A stretch of 64,000 bases of DNA. Source: Chloroflexota bacterium (GTDB lineage: Bacteria; Chloroflexota; Anaerolineae; Caldilineales; Caldilineaceae). Every line of letters starts with the position of its first letter. Positions within the stretch are counted from its first letter, which is position 1. The position numbers and the translations under genes were made by a program. Positions 34,675 to 43,546 of this stretch are shown here, piece by piece. Under the pieces are notes generated by a model. That model had not been told where the DNA came from, did not search any database, and saw only the letters and a program-made list of their open reading frames with translations. Location of the stretch: NCBI GenBank assembly GCA_016861025.1, contig BOKO01000028.1, positions 9,050 to 73,049 of the forward strand, read 5' to 3'.

Positions 34675-35678
34675 CACGACATCGTCAGCTTGACCAGCAC
34701 GCCGGGGCGATGGCACATCGGCAGCGGGTTGGACTGCGTGTGCAGATCGGTGCCGCGCTCGAACTTGCGCGAGTCCTGCTTGGCGTAGAGCGGCTGGCCG
34801 AGGGTATTGACGGTCTCGTTGAAGTCCGCCGGGGCCACGTAGGTACCGAATGTGTCGATCGTGCCGACGGGGAAGGCATGGGCTTCGCCGGCCGCGATGA
34901 AGCGGCGTGTGGCGCCATTGCCATCGGTCGCCTGACCGCGATACTCCTCGAACACGAGGCCGCCGAAGGTGAAGCCGGCACGGACATCGTCACGCAGGAT
35001 TGCGCCCTGCTGGAAGTTCTCGTAGGCCTTCTCGACCTTCGGGTGGGCGATCAGCTTCTCGAAGAACTCGGGCGAACACAGGCAGCGCACACCGGTCATG
35101 AACTCTCCGCGCAGGTTCTCCTCGATATGCGCCAGGGTATCAACGCATTTCTGGCGGACGTTGGTGCTGTCCGTAGCCAACGCGAAGTTGATCGCCTTCG
35201 GCGCGATACCGAACTCGTCGTAGAGGTTGTAGAGCGTCGAGCCGTCAGCATCGAGAATGATGCCCTTCAAGGCACCCATGCGCAGATGTTCCAGCGTGAT
35301 GGCGTGCTTGTTGCGCATCGTCTCCAGATGGCGGGCCATGACGCCGGCCACGGTCTCCAGTTCGGTTTCCGATCCGAAGGCGCGCAGCCCCTGGACTTCC
35401 TCGGGCAACACCACGTCGTCGTGCGGGATGTGGGGCACGACGAAGGAGCGCATCTTGCGCTTGTCACGCTGACCCACCGTGCCGGGACTGCCCACCGGCA
35501 AGGTCGGCAGCAGGTTCAGCACGCCGTTCTTCTCCTCGATGAGGATCTGGCGGAAGCGCACCGGCTTGACCGGGAACAGGTTGAGTGACTCCAGCCGGCC
35601 GTAGCGGTTCGGCAGGAGGTTGATGGCGGCCGTAAGGTTGGCCATCGAGAAGGCAGGATTCGAGAACGGGTTCTGCAT
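34674..35678 (-). CDS. major capsid protein, lambda gpE family
   Basis: A 334-residue protein. Motifs LNLFPVKPVRFRQILIEEKN and LPTLPVGSPGTVGQRDKRKM at the N-terminus, GFTFGGLVFEEYRG near residue 250 and HAFPVGTIDTFGTYVAPADF near the C-terminus are diagnostic of phage capsid family E (HK97 fold). It builds the icosahedral head. It is flanked by the decoration protein and the connector as in lambda. Confidence 0.93.
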   Translation of the reverse strand: MQNPFSNPAFSMANLTAAINLLPNRYGRLESLNLFPVKPVRFRQILIEEKNGVLNLLPTLPVGSPGTVGQRDKRKMRSFVVPHIPHDDVVLPEEVQGLRAFGSETELETVAGVMARHLETMRNKHAITLEHLRMGALKGIILDADGSTLYNLYDEFGIAPKAINFALATDSTNVRQKCVDTLAHIEENLRGEFMTGVRCLCSPEFFEKLIAHPKVEKAYENFQQGAILRDDVRAGFTFGGLVFEEYRGQATDGNGATRRFIAAGEAHAFPVGTIDTFGTYVAPADFNETVNTLGQPLYAKQDSRKFERGTDLHTQSNPLPMCHRPGVLVKLTMS

Positions 35679-35690
35679 GAGAGGACTCCT

Positions 35691-36068
35691 TTAAACAGCG
35701 TGGCGAACGAGTACGCCGGCCGCCTTGAGTTGGGCGATCGCAGCGGCTTTGTCCAGGGGGGCGATACCGGCCGGCCAGGTCAGGGCGTGATCGGCGACGA
35801 CGGCATGTCGGGCAATCAGAATCCCGTCCTCGCGATCGATCAGGGTGGCGTCGACCGAGGTGGCGAGAACGCCGACGGCGACTTCGGTGCCATCCGTGGC
35901 GGCCGGATCGATCTGCTTGACCTTGGCCGTGGTGGCGTCGATGCCAACCACCGTGCCAAGCACGAGGTTCTGGCCGGCGGCGACCGTGACTTGGTCACGG
36001 GAATAGAGGTTGGGCGCTTCGTACTTGAGCAGATCGCCCAGATTGAGACCTTCGGTAATGACGGGCAT
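35691..36068 (-). CDS. head decoration protein (gpD family)
   Basis: A 125-residue protein of the head-decoration family: YSRDQVTVAAGQNLVLGTVV, then a TAKVKQIDPAATDGTEVAVG core and IARHAVVADHALTWPAGI. Trimers clamp the expanded capsid. It lies between the protease/scaffold and capsid genes, as in lambda. Confidence 0.9.
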   Translation of the reverse strand: MPVITEGLNLGDLLKYEAPNLYSRDQVTVAAGQNLVLGTVVGIDATTAKVKQIDPAATDGTEVAVGVLATSVDATLIDREDGILIARHAVVADHALTWPAGIAPLDKAAAIAQLKAAGVLVRHAV

Positions 36069-36071
36069 GGC

Positions 36072-36428
36072 TTACTCCTTTCCGGTGAGTTTCTTGACGG
36101 CCGCCATCAGGGGATTGGCGGCAGACTGGGGTTGCTGAGGGGCCGAGGCATCCGGTGCGATCGTCGAGCGGATTTCCGGGCTGTCGGCACGGGAGGCCAG
36201 CAGCGCCTTGCGCACCTGGGCTTCGGAAACACCTTCGGCGAGGAAAGCAGCGGTCAGTTCGGGATGTCCCGCGAGTTGGCACAGTTCGGCGATGGCGACC
36301 GCATCGGCACGACTGGCGTCGGTGGTCGCGGGGGTTGCTTCGTCGGCGACCGGCTTGTCCGCGTCGGGAGCGGCTGAAGGCACCGGCTCATCCGTCAGGG
36401 GTTGATCGACAGGGTCAGTCAAGGGCAT
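36072..36428 (-). CDS. internal in-frame scaffold protein (Nu3-like)
   Basis: The in-frame ATG at codon 302 of the protease gene is preceded by GGAGA with 8-nt spacing, and the 118-residue product (MPLTDPVDQPLTDEPVPSAA at its start) consists of just the scaffold-like acidic and helical C-terminal part. Lambda makes Nu3 from within gene C in the same way. Use of this start is an inference. Confidence 0.6.
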   Translation of the reverse strand: MPLTDPVDQPLTDEPVPSAAPDADKPVADEATPATTDASRADAVAIAELCQLAGHPELTAAFLAEGVSEAQVRKALLASRADSPEIRSTIAPDASAPQQPQSAANPLMAAVKKLTGKE

Positions 36429-37331
36429 GGTGGAGTTCTCCATAAGCGTTGAGGGAGTTGCGGCTGAAAGGCGCGTGGAATCGGACATCGTGTGGCCGCG
36501 CGCCCGGCGAGCCACCAGAAAGCTGCTGAACTCGGCGAGCACGGCATCGAGACTGCCGACGGCATCGGCCAGTCCTGCGGTCACGGCGTCCATGCCGAAA
36601 TAGATGCCGGCCTCGGTGGCCCGCACCGCATCGGCATCGAGCTTGCGCATCGCCGCGACGTGATCGACGAACATGGAGTACAGGCGATCGACTTCCGCCT
36701 GCAGGCGGGCATGGGCCTCGGGGCCAAGTTTCTCGTGCGGAGAGAAGTCGTTCTTGTGATCCCCGGCGGTAACAGGCGTGTAGCGATAGCCCTGCTGGGC
36801 ATCCCGGGCTGTCTGGTCGACATGCATGGCGATCACGCCGATGGAACCGACGCCGCCCGTCCGGCTGACCAAGAGTCGCGAGGCAGCACAGCCAATCGCA
36901 TAGGCCGCCGAGAAGGCTGAATCTGCAGCGACGGCCCAGACGGGCTTCACGGCATCGGCGGCACGGATCCGCTCACCGAGTTCGAACACGCCGCCTGCTT
37001 CGCCACCGGGTGAATCGATGTCGAGCACGATGCCCTCGACCGACGGATCGGCAATGGCTGAATCGAGCATGCCGGCAATCTCGGCGTAGGACGTGAAGCC
37101 GGAGGCCGGGTCCAGGCCAACCGTGCGACGGACCAGCGAACCGACCACAGGAATGACGGCAATACCCACCGGCGCATCGATCGTTGGCCGCTTCGAGACC
37201 AGCGGTGCGGCCAGATCTGATTCCGGCCAGTTCACCCGTTCTCCGAGCACGGAGAGGATCACATCCAGCTTGGCACGGGCGAGCAGAAGCGGCGTCCCGT
37301 AGAGACGGGACGCAAGATGAGGCAGATTCAT
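36072..37331 (-). CDS. S49 (SppA/ClpP-like) prohead protease with C-terminal scaffold region
   Basis: A 419-residue protein. Residues about 55-290 form the S49 protease: IVLDIDSPGGEAGGV (oxyanion region 106-110), AADSAFSAAYAIG (probable nucleophile S141) and GGVGSIGVIAMHVD. Residues about 300-419 are Pro-, Ala- and Asp-rich, as in a phage scaffold. It should cleave the scaffold and portal during head maturation, like lambda gpC. The ATG at 37331 follows the portal stop by one base; an upstream in-frame extension lies in the portal gene. A separately translated scaffold probably starts at 36428. Confidence 0.88.
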   Translation of the reverse strand: MNLPHLASRLYGTPLLLARAKLDVILSVLGERVNWPESDLAAPLVSKRPTIDAPVGIAVIPVVGSLVRRTVGLDPASGFTSYAEIAGMLDSAIADPSVEGIVLDIDSPGGEAGGVFELGERIRAADAVKPVWAVAADSAFSAAYAIGCAASRLLVSRTGGVGSIGVIAMHVDQTARDAQQGYRYTPVTAGDHKNDFSPHEKLGPEAHARLQAEVDRLYSMFVDHVAAMRKLDADAVRATEAGIYFGMDAVTAGLADAVGSLDAVLAEFSSFLVARRARGHTMSDSTRLSAATPSTLMENSTMPLTDPVDQPLTDEPVPSAAPDADKPVADEATPATTDASRADAVAIAELCQLAGHPELTAAFLAEGVSEAQVRKALLASRADSPEIRSTIAPDASAPQQPQSAANPLMAAVKKLTGKE

Positions 37332-37332
37332 G

Positions 37333-38835
37333 TCAGGGGTTCTCCGGGTTGTCGGGAGAGACAGGGACTGCTTGCGTAGTCCCCAGGTCGTGGCGGGGAT
37401 CGGACTCGAACACGAGGCCGAGGGCATCCGCCCGGGCGTTATCCGCTGCAATCTCGCGATCGACATCCTCGGCGTCGTAGCCAAACGACGAGATCGCCTC
37501 GGAACGCGACAGCAGGCCGGCGCGCATGGCAGTGAGCATGGCGTTGAACTCCTTCTGCGGATCCACCCACTGCCATCCTTGTGGAATCCACTTCACCGCC
37601 AGGTACGCGCGCCGCTGGGCCTGGTCGCCCCTGGCATAGCCTGGCAGCGACAGTGATCCCTCGAGCACAGCCTGTTCAATGAAGACCTGCCAAATCGGCC
37701 GGCACAGCTGATGGACGATCACGCCGTGCTGGAGCGCTTCGCAGCGGCGGCGGAACTCGAGGAGTCCGGCCCGGATCGATGAGTAATTGACCTGGGTGAG
37801 ATCCCCGGTCAGTTGCTCGTAGGTCACGCCCATAGCGGCGGCGACTGCCCGGAACTGCATGCGCAGGAACTCGGCGTAGCTCGCGCCAACATCGGCCGGC
37901 TGGGAGAACTTCACGTCCTCACCAGGTTCCAGGATCTGCAAGGTACCTGGTTCCAGCCCGGCCAGCGCCACGCCGTTGGGATCGGCCGAGCCTTCGCCCA
38001 TCAGGTTGTCTTCGGGGGCCAGGCGGGTGATGAAACCGGCGAACATGGCGGCGGTTTTTTTACGGACCAGTTCGGCATCGTCGTACTGGTCGAGTTCGTT
38101 GAGCTTGACCAGGGCACGCGCCAACCACGGTTCACCCCGGATCTGGCCCGGACGCAGCGGCCGGAATAGATGCAGGATTTCGCTGGCATCGATTCGCGCG
38201 GTTTCCATGCCGCCCGCAGTTATCCCATTTGCGGACATCGGGGCCAGGGCACCATCCTCGGGATGGGTGCGATAGAGGTGATAGGCCACGCGCCGTCCGA
38301 GGCGATCGAACTCGATCCCAGCGCGGATCACGTTGCCGTTCTCCGCCGTGGTGTTGAGGGTCACCGGCAGATGCTCGGGCTCCAGCACCTGCAATTGCAG
38401 CGCCACGGCCAGACCATCCTCCTTCCGGCGGTAGCGGATGCGGATCAGCGCTTCGCCACCTTCGAGCATGGCGCGACAGGCCAGCGCCTGCAGCCCGTAG
38501 AAGTCGGTCAGGCCGGCCGCATCGGCATCCAGGGTCCAGTCGCGCCACAAGGCCTGGATCCGCTCGCGGATTGTCGGGTCCGTGACCAGTGACTGCGGCT
38601 TGATACCGGTGCCGATGGCATTGGCGACATAGGATTCCAGGGCGGCGTTGGCCCAGGCGTTGCGCCGCACCAGATCGCGGCTCTTGGTGCGCAGTTCTGT
38701 CTGGGTTGCCGTCATCGCCGCGACGGCACCCGGATTGCTCGGCAGCCAGGCAAACGAACGCCGACCGGCACCTGCGGCCTCGTGCAGCGGGTTGCTGCCG
38801 AACATGCGGCGCGAGATTCGTTTGAGCCAGCCCAT
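37333..38835 (-). CDS. phage portal protein, lambda family (gpB-like)
   Basis: A 500-residue protein. It has RSRDLVRRNAWANAALESY near the N-terminus, GMAYEQL-type GVTYEQLTGDLTQVNYSSIR near residue 340, and WIPQGWQWVDPQKEFNAM near residue 420, all typical of lambda-family portals. The dodecameric ring is the DNA entry channel and the site of head-tail joining. It directly follows the gpW gene. Confidence 0.93.
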   Translation of the reverse strand: MGWLKRISRRMFGSNPLHEAAGAGRRSFAWLPSNPGAVAAMTATQTELRTKSRDLVRRNAWANAALESYVANAIGTGIKPQSLVTDPTIRERIQALWRDWTLDADAAGLTDFYGLQALACRAMLEGGEALIRIRYRRKEDGLAVALQLQVLEPEHLPVTLNTTAENGNVIRAGIEFDRLGRRVAYHLYRTHPEDGALAPMSANGITAGGMETARIDASEILHLFRPLRPGQIRGEPWLARALVKLNELDQYDDAELVRKKTAAMFAGFITRLAPEDNLMGEGSADPNGVALAGLEPGTLQILEPGEDVKFSQPADVGASYAEFLRMQFRAVAAAMGVTYEQLTGDLTQVNYSSIRAGLLEFRRRCEALQHGVIVHQLCRPIWQVFIEQAVLEGSLSLPGYARGDQAQRRAYLAVKWIPQGWQWVDPQKEFNAMLTAMRAGLLSRSEAISSFGYDAEDVDREIAADNARADALGLVFESDPRHDLGTTQAVPVSPDNPENP

Positions 38836-39066
38836 TCAGAACCCCTTCGCCGTGGTGATGCGGATCTGCCGGGCGGCACGCGGTATCAGCCCGGTCGTGA
38901 CGGCATCCTTATGCAACGCCACTTCGACCTCATGGATCGCCGCCGTAAGCTCATCGATCGAACGGTATTCGACGGTCTTGTCGCCGAAGGTCACGCGCTT
39001 CTCGCCCTTGGCCAGTGCGTCGCGCAGGGCCTGTAACTGGGCCTCGGTGTAGGTTGGCGTGCTCAC
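38836..39066 (-). CDS. head-tail joining protein gpW
   Basis: A 76-residue protein of the gpW family: YTEAQLQALRDALAKGEKRV, then VTFGDKTVEYRSIDELTAAI. It fits between terminase and portal as in lambda, where gpW stabilises the filled head before tail attachment. It ends one base before the portal start and overlaps the upstream gene by four bases. Confidence 0.9.
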   Translation of the reverse strand: MSTPTYTEAQLQALRDALAKGEKRVTFGDKTVEYRSIDELTAAIHEVEVALHKDAVTTGLIPRAARQIRITTAKGF

Positions 39067-39455
39067 CGGAACACCACCAGGCTGACCTCGGGGGAGTCGG
39101 CCAACGACCCCGACGAGGACGTACAGACGATCTCCAGCCCGGCCTCCACCTTGTTGTCGGCGGTACCACGTGCAGCAGCGAAGCGAACGGTGCCACTGTT
39201 GGTGTTACTGCGTCCGGCGGCCACCCAGCAGTACCCCGTATCGGCCATCGCGGTCTCAAAAGCGATGCGGTATCGGCCAGTGGCCAGACGGGTCACGGAC
39301 GCCACGTTGTGGGCGGCACGTACTTGCACCGACCCATTCGCGTAGCCGAAGTTGACCCAGGCACGCGCGAGTCCGGGGTGATCGGGACGGATCAGCCCCT
39401 TGATCTCGTTGCCGATGCGGCTGGCCAGCGCAGAGAGTTGCGATGCGAGGCTCAT
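39063..39455 (-). CDS. phage structural protein, fibre-like, unknown function
   Basis: A 130-residue protein with a helical start MSLASQLSALASRIGNEIKG followed by a beta domain (ARAWVNFGYANGSVQVRAAH; GRYRIAFETAMADTGYCWVA) of the type found at the C-termini of phage tail fibres. The helical start resembles that of the neighbouring upstream protein. Its place between terminase and gpW is unusual for a fibre-like protein. A virion decoration or adhesion role is a guess. Confidence 0.55.
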   Translation of the reverse strand: MSLASQLSALASRIGNEIKGLIRPDHPGLARAWVNFGYANGSVQVRAAHNVASVTRLATGRYRIAFETAMADTGYCWVAAGRSNTNSGTVRFAAARGTADNKVEAGLEIVCTSSSGSLADSPEVSLVVFR

Positions 39456-39458
39456 GCC

Positions 39459-39950
39459 TTACACCAGGGCGGCTTCGAAGATCGCGACAAAATCCGTCGC
39501 GACGTCGCCAATATCAGTGGCAGCCACCGCACCGATGTTGGTCCTGGCCTGCTGCTGCTCCAGGACGGTGAGCGTCTGCGCAGCATCGAAGCGGACGCGC
39601 TTGTCGATAGCCGATGTCAGAGCGGCGATACCGGACTGATCGTTCTGCAAGGCCTGCTGGAGTTCCAGCAGCGTGTCGTAGGCCGGGTCGGCACCACCCA
39701 GGATGTCCGCCTTGAGGGCATCGAGCAAGGTGACCACCTTGTTCGACGAATAGGTCGTCGTGGTCGACACCTGCAGGTCGTCGATCATGACCGCCGTGAC
39801 AATCGCGGCCTTGAGTTCGTTGATGGCGGCGACGAGACTCGACTTGTCTGTCGTGGTCAGTGCCGTCAGGGTGCCGGTGCGGCCTTTGACGGTATTGAAT
39901 TCCTCGGCAACGCGGAGGACGAAGCTATTGAGTTGGGTTTGCAAGCTCAT
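39459..39950 (-). CDS. phage structural protein, fibre-like helical, unknown function
   Basis: A 163-residue protein, MSLQTQLNSFVLRVAEEFNT, followed by TTDKSSLVAAINELKAAI and DALKADILGGADPAYDTLLE, a pattern seen in phage fibre or neck-fibre stalks, and ending QARTNIGAVAATDIG. It shares the MSLxxQL start with the following gene. Both are inserted between terminase and gpW. It probably forms a coiled-coil trimer on the particle; the site is unknown. Confidence 0.55.
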   Translation of the reverse strand: MSLQTQLNSFVLRVAEEFNTVKGRTGTLTALTTTDKSSLVAAINELKAAIVTAVMIDDLQVSTTTTYSSNKVVTLLDALKADILGGADPAYDTLLELQQALQNDQSGIAALTSAIDKRVRFDAAQTLTVLEQQQARTNIGAVAATDIGDVATDFVAIFEAALV

Positions 39951-39962
39951 GAGTTACTCCAG

Positions 39963-41936
39963 TTATGTCAGCCAACGGCTGCGGATCAATTGACGGCCGG
40001 GTTTGCGGACGCCAGAAACAGCGAGGCCACCGCTATGGGTGGCCTCGATATCGGGTACATCGGACGAATCAGGGGGATCGGAGGTGACCATCCCGAGTTG
40101 CTTTTCCAGTTCTCGCCAGTGGCGATCCTCGAAGCGATCAAGGCCGGAGGCTGCGGCAGCTGCCCGTGCATAGACGTAGCAGTCCAGCGCCTCATTGCGC
40201 TCCCGCATCTTCTGCCACTCGCGAATCGCGAAGCCGTTTCGGTCACGCCGTGTCACCAGCTGCTCGGCACACAATTGCTGCATGTACTCGGCATCGACCT
40301 TGGGCAGATGCACGAAGCCAGCCGGATAGCGAACCGTCACGCCGTCATCGGCAACTTCCGGGGACTTGCGCAGGTTGTTGTAGAACTCCAGCTTGGCAAT
40401 GCCGCCGGCCACCGAGAAAACCTTGATGCCCCGGCGCAGTTTCTTGCCGCCAGACGTGGCATCGACAGCTGTCGGCGTGCCAACCAGGGCCGCACCCCGT
40501 GCCACTCCCTTGACCGCCATCAGCCGGGAGTCGCGAACCTGGCGGACGAAGGCATAGGCTTCCTGCGTGGCGAAGCCGGTATCGAGTGCAAGTCGTGCCA
40601 ATGGCATCTGGCAGCCGGTCTCATGGGTCCAGGTCTCGCGCATAACAGCGGCCAGTGATTGCCACACTTCGTTCCGGGCCGTGTCACCCATCAGCACGCG
40701 ATGCTCGACGAGCCAGGATTCCTTGCCGCGTCCGAAGGCCCAGACCGAAACTTCGATGCGGTCCTTCTGTACGTCGGCACCGGCGGTGAGCAGCAATCCG
40801 CCTACCGGCACCGTACCGATGCGATAGTCCTCGCGGCGTTCCAAGAGCCGCTGCCAGTCTGGCGCTTCGCCTTCCTCGACCCAGGTCTCCCCGAGTTCGG
40901 TGTTCTTGAAGGTCTTGATCTCGGCCGACGATCCGGATTCCTTGCTGATGGAACGCTCCCAGGCAATCGCGATGTCTTTCCAACTGCGCCAGCCGATCGG
41001 GCTGTACAGCGACGACAGGTGAAACCCCGCAGTGCGGTTGCTTCCCTCGGCCATCGCGCGCCACTCGCCGTGCTCAAGCATCCAGGTCTTGTGATGCTCC
41101 GGGATCGGCACCTCGCAGGACTCGCAGACGTAGGCCGCCGTTTCCGGGTTGGTGCCGTTCTCGCCACGCTCCCAGCGCAGTTGCTCGAAGCGCAGCCATT
41201 GCCGATGACCGCAGTGCGGGCACGGCACGAAGAAGCGGCGCTGGTCTGAGGCTTCGTACTCCAGTTCAATGGTGCTGACGCCGGCAATCGTCGGTGTCGA
41301 CACGATGAAAATCTTGCGGCGGGCGAAGGTGCGCGTGCGGGCCTCAGCCAGTGCCACGGCATTACCCTCGCCATCGACGTCCAGCGGATAACCATCGACC
41401 TCATCGAGAAAGAGGTACCGTACCGGCATCGAGCGCAGGCCGACGGCGCTGTTGGCGCCGGTCATTACCAGCACGCCGCCTCGGAATTCCTTGGCCAGGA
41501 TGGTGTTGCCAGAATCACGGCTTCGGGCCGGGGCAATCAGTTCCTTGAGGATCGGCGACTCCTCGATCAGCGGGTCGATCCGCTGCTTAGAGTTGCGCTT
41601 AGCCATTTCCACGGTCGGCCACACCGCCATCATCGGACCGGGCGCGTGGTGAATCACGTAGCCGATCCAGTTCGATCCCATCTCGGTCGCGCCCAACTGG
41701 GCGGCTTTCATGAACACCACCCGCTCGACCGTCGAGGTTGGCGACAGGCAATCCATGATCTCTTTCAGATATGGCGTGCGGCTGGTCCGCCACCGCCCCG
41801 GTTCTGACGAGGCCTTGGAGGACAGCATGCGATGCCGGTCCGACCATTCCGATACCGACAGCAGCGGATCCGGGACAAGCCCCTCCCGCCAGGCACGTTC
41901 GATGTCGAGCGCGCCTTCGTACTCTTCCAGTTCCAT
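39963..41936 (-). CDS. terminase large subunit (gpA family)
   Basis: A 657-residue packaging motor. The N-terminal ATPase has VVFMKAAQLGATEMGSNW (about residues 75-90) in the Walker A place and RYLFLDEVDGYP (about 178) as Walker B. A Cys4 cluster (CPHCGH ... CESCE) lies in the middle. The C-terminal nuclease starts with LLTAGADVQKDRIEVSVWAF and continues with LALDTGFATQEAYAF. It cuts concatemers at cos and pumps DNA into the prohead. It overlaps the small subunit stop. Confidence 0.93.
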   Translation of the reverse strand: MELEEYEGALDIERAWREGLVPDPLLSVSEWSDRHRMLSSKASSEPGRWRTSRTPYLKEIMDCLSPTSTVERVVFMKAAQLGATEMGSNWIGYVIHHAPGPMMAVWPTVEMAKRNSKQRIDPLIEESPILKELIAPARSRDSGNTILAKEFRGGVLVMTGANSAVGLRSMPVRYLFLDEVDGYPLDVDGEGNAVALAEARTRTFARRKIFIVSTPTIAGVSTIELEYEASDQRRFFVPCPHCGHRQWLRFEQLRWERGENGTNPETAAYVCESCEVPIPEHHKTWMLEHGEWRAMAEGSNRTAGFHLSSLYSPIGWRSWKDIAIAWERSISKESGSSAEIKTFKNTELGETWVEEGEAPDWQRLLERREDYRIGTVPVGGLLLTAGADVQKDRIEVSVWAFGRGKESWLVEHRVLMGDTARNEVWQSLAAVMRETWTHETGCQMPLARLALDTGFATQEAYAFVRQVRDSRLMAVKGVARGAALVGTPTAVDATSGGKKLRRGIKVFSVAGGIAKLEFYNNLRKSPEVADDGVTVRYPAGFVHLPKVDAEYMQQLCAEQLVTRRDRNGFAIREWQKMRERNEALDCYVYARAAAAASGLDRFEDRHWRELEKQLGMVTSDPPDSSDVPDIEATHSGGLAVSGVRKPGRQLIRSRWLT

Positions 41937-42484
41937 CAGTCCACCCGGGCCCGCAGTTCGCCAAGTTCGATCAGGTGATCGCGCACGGCGGATTCGAGGG
42001 CCACGTGCAGTTCGTGGGTGTCGATCTCCAGCTTGGCGGCCATCTGCGCGGAGATGCGCGCCGGCCAGTTGAGCCAGGCATCACGCTCCGTGCGCGCCAG
42101 CCGGAAGACATGGGCAATAGCCTGGGCCCGGTCGACCAGATCTCCCTTGAGTTGGGCCAGGCGCACCTTGTTGGTCTGCGCCTTGACTACTTCATTCACC
42201 GTCCTGGCCTGCAGCAGCGAGGTGCCGCCGGTCGAGAGAACGGGTGCGGCTGGCTCTGATGGCTCGATCGTCCGTGCGCGAGGCGGCTCGACCACAGATG
42301 ACGAAGCCTTGGCCGGGTTCGGCTTTCGAGCACTCACTGTGTTTTGTGCCCACTCAAGGTCGGCCCGGTTCGGCTCGATCGTGCCATCCGGCTCGGGCGT
42401 AATGCGTCCGCTATCGATCGCCTTCTTAACTGCCACGTGAGAGACGCCGCGATGCCGGGCGTAGGCGCGTATCGACAGACCCAT
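41936..42484 (-). CDS. terminase small subunit (Nu1-like)
   Basis: A 182-residue protein with an N-terminal winged HTH (LSIRAYARHRGVSHVAVKKAI) and a C-terminal helical region (VRLAQLKGDLVDRAQAIAHV), as in Nu1/gp1-type small terminases that bind cos and recruit the large subunit. It is the first gene of the minus-strand late region and is divergent from a group of small plus-strand genes. Confidence 0.85.
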   Translation of the reverse strand: MGLSIRAYARHRGVSHVAVKKAIDSGRITPEPDGTIEPNRADLEWAQNTVSARKPNPAKASSSVVEPPRARTIEPSEPAAPVLSTGGTSLLQARTVNEVVKAQTNKVRLAQLKGDLVDRAQAIAHVFRLARTERDAWLNWPARISAQMAAKLEIDTHELHVALESAVRDHLIELGELRARVD

Positions 42485-42532
42485 GATCTACATCAAGCCC
42501 ATCGCAGATGTTCTCCAACGTTGCGATTCAGA

Positions 42533-42563
42533 GCTTGGCTTTCCTCCAGAACAGCGCGTTCAT
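42533..42563 (+). repeat. promoter-like repeat, copy A
   Basis: 31 bases with TTGGCT and GTTCAT hexamers separated by exactly 17 nt, and ACAGCGC just before GTTCAT. Seven mismatches to copies B and C all fall in the spacer between the two hexamers. It ends 33 nt before the ATG at 42597. Confidence 0.6.
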
Positions 42564-42596
42564 GCAATCACCATCACCACACGCGAGGAGCAGAGC

Positions 42597-42845
42597 ATGA
42601 ACAGCAAACAGACCATCGAGGCCAAAGTCATCGACACCAATCATCGCCTGCGCGGCTGGATGAACGTCGATGTCGAGTTTCACCAGAACCTGCCGATTGA
42701 GGTCATCCACGACGGTAAGACCTACACCTACACGGGCAAGGACGGCGTCTGGATGTCCACCGGCCGCGAGACGCGCGAGATGGCCACGATCGAGGACGCC
42801 CGGCTCTGGATCACCCTTGACGGACGCATCGTCCTCGAAGACTGA
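42597..42845 (+). CDS. small phage protein of unknown function
   Basis: An 82-residue protein, MNSKQTIEAKVIDTNHRLRG, predicted mostly beta (VEFHQNLPIEVIHDGKTYTY). I do not recognise it. It follows repeat copy A and is the first gene of a short plus-strand group that runs against the rest of the phage. The ATG at 42597 has AGGAG about 7 nt upstream. Confidence 0.6.
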   Translation: MNSKQTIEAKVIDTNHRLRGWMNVDVEFHQNLPIEVIHDGKTYTYTGKDGVWMSTGRETREMATIEDARLWITLDGRIVLED

Positions 42846-42871
42846 ACTTCACCCACCACCAGGAGATCACC

Positions 42872-43426
42872 ATGACCACCCGCATTACACTCAGCACGAC
42901 CCAGTACGACATCCTCGAACACGCCATCGACCAGACCAATGGCCAGATCGTCTGGTTTCCCGAGAATGTAAAGGGCGGTGCCCGGCACAAGGTCATCCAG
43001 GGCCTGTTCAACAAGGCCCTGATCACCCGCGACGGCCAGGACAACTACTTCGTCGCCGCCGAGGGTTACGACGCCCTTGGGCGCGACCGGCCAACGTCTG
43101 CAACCCTTCACCCCGACCCCGAGGTTGAGGCCGCCGTGTCGGCCGCAGAGGCCAACTGGACGCAAGAGAAACAAGCCGCCGCCCAGCGACTGCTCAAGGT
43201 CGGCATCGAGGGCAAGCCCCGCACCCGCGAGAACAGCAAGCAGGCAATGGTGATCCAGATGCTGCAGCGTCCCGAGGGGGCCACCATCAGTCAGATCTGC
43301 GAAGCCACCGGTTGGCAGGCACACACGGTACGCGGCACCTTTGCCGGGGCGTTCAAAAAGAAACTCGGACTCAACCTTGCCTCCGAGAGGCCCGAAGGGA
43401 GCGAGCGCATCTACCGGATCGTCTGA
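42872..43426 (+). CDS. DUF3489 family protein
   Basis: A 184-residue protein. The C-terminal ~75 residues (NSKQAMVIQMLQRPEGATIS, ATGWQAHTVRGTFAGAFKK) are the DUF3489 winged-HTH-like domain often found in phages and mobile elements. The N-terminal half (ITLSTTQYDILEHAIDQTNG; GLFNKALITRDGQDNYFVAA) is a second small helical domain. The start has AGGAG upstream. It is separated by only 26 nt from the previous gene and has no repeat of its own, so it is probably co-transcribed from copy A. DNA binding is likely; the role is unknown. Confidence 0.8.
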   Translation: MTTRITLSTTQYDILEHAIDQTNGQIVWFPENVKGGARHKVIQGLFNKALITRDGQDNYFVAAEGYDALGRDRPTSATLHPDPEVEAAVSAAEANWTQEKQAAAQRLLKVGIEGKPRTRENSKQAMVIQMLQRPEGATISQICEATGWQAHTVRGTFAGAFKKKLGLNLASERPEGSERIYRIV

Positions 43427-43479
43427 TCGAGACGGGGTGGCGACACTCGCCGCCGCCCCGAAGAAATGATTCAGAAAGC

Positions 43480-43510
43480 GCTTGGCTTCTCAATCAAACA
43501 GCGCGTTCAT
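43480..43510 (+). repeat. promoter-like repeat, copy B
   Basis: Identical over 31 bases to copy C. TTGGCT (43482-43487) and GTTCAT (43505-43510) are 17 nt apart. It ends 36 nt before the ATG at 43547, and the preceding ATGATTCA is also shared with copy C. Confidence 0.65.
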
Positions 43511-43546
43511 GCGGATGTCACAACAATCAACTCACCGGAGACCACC

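Noticed and set aside
39015..40658. Plus-strand open frame of 547 codons
   Set aside because: Antisense to the fibre-like genes and the terminase large subunit.
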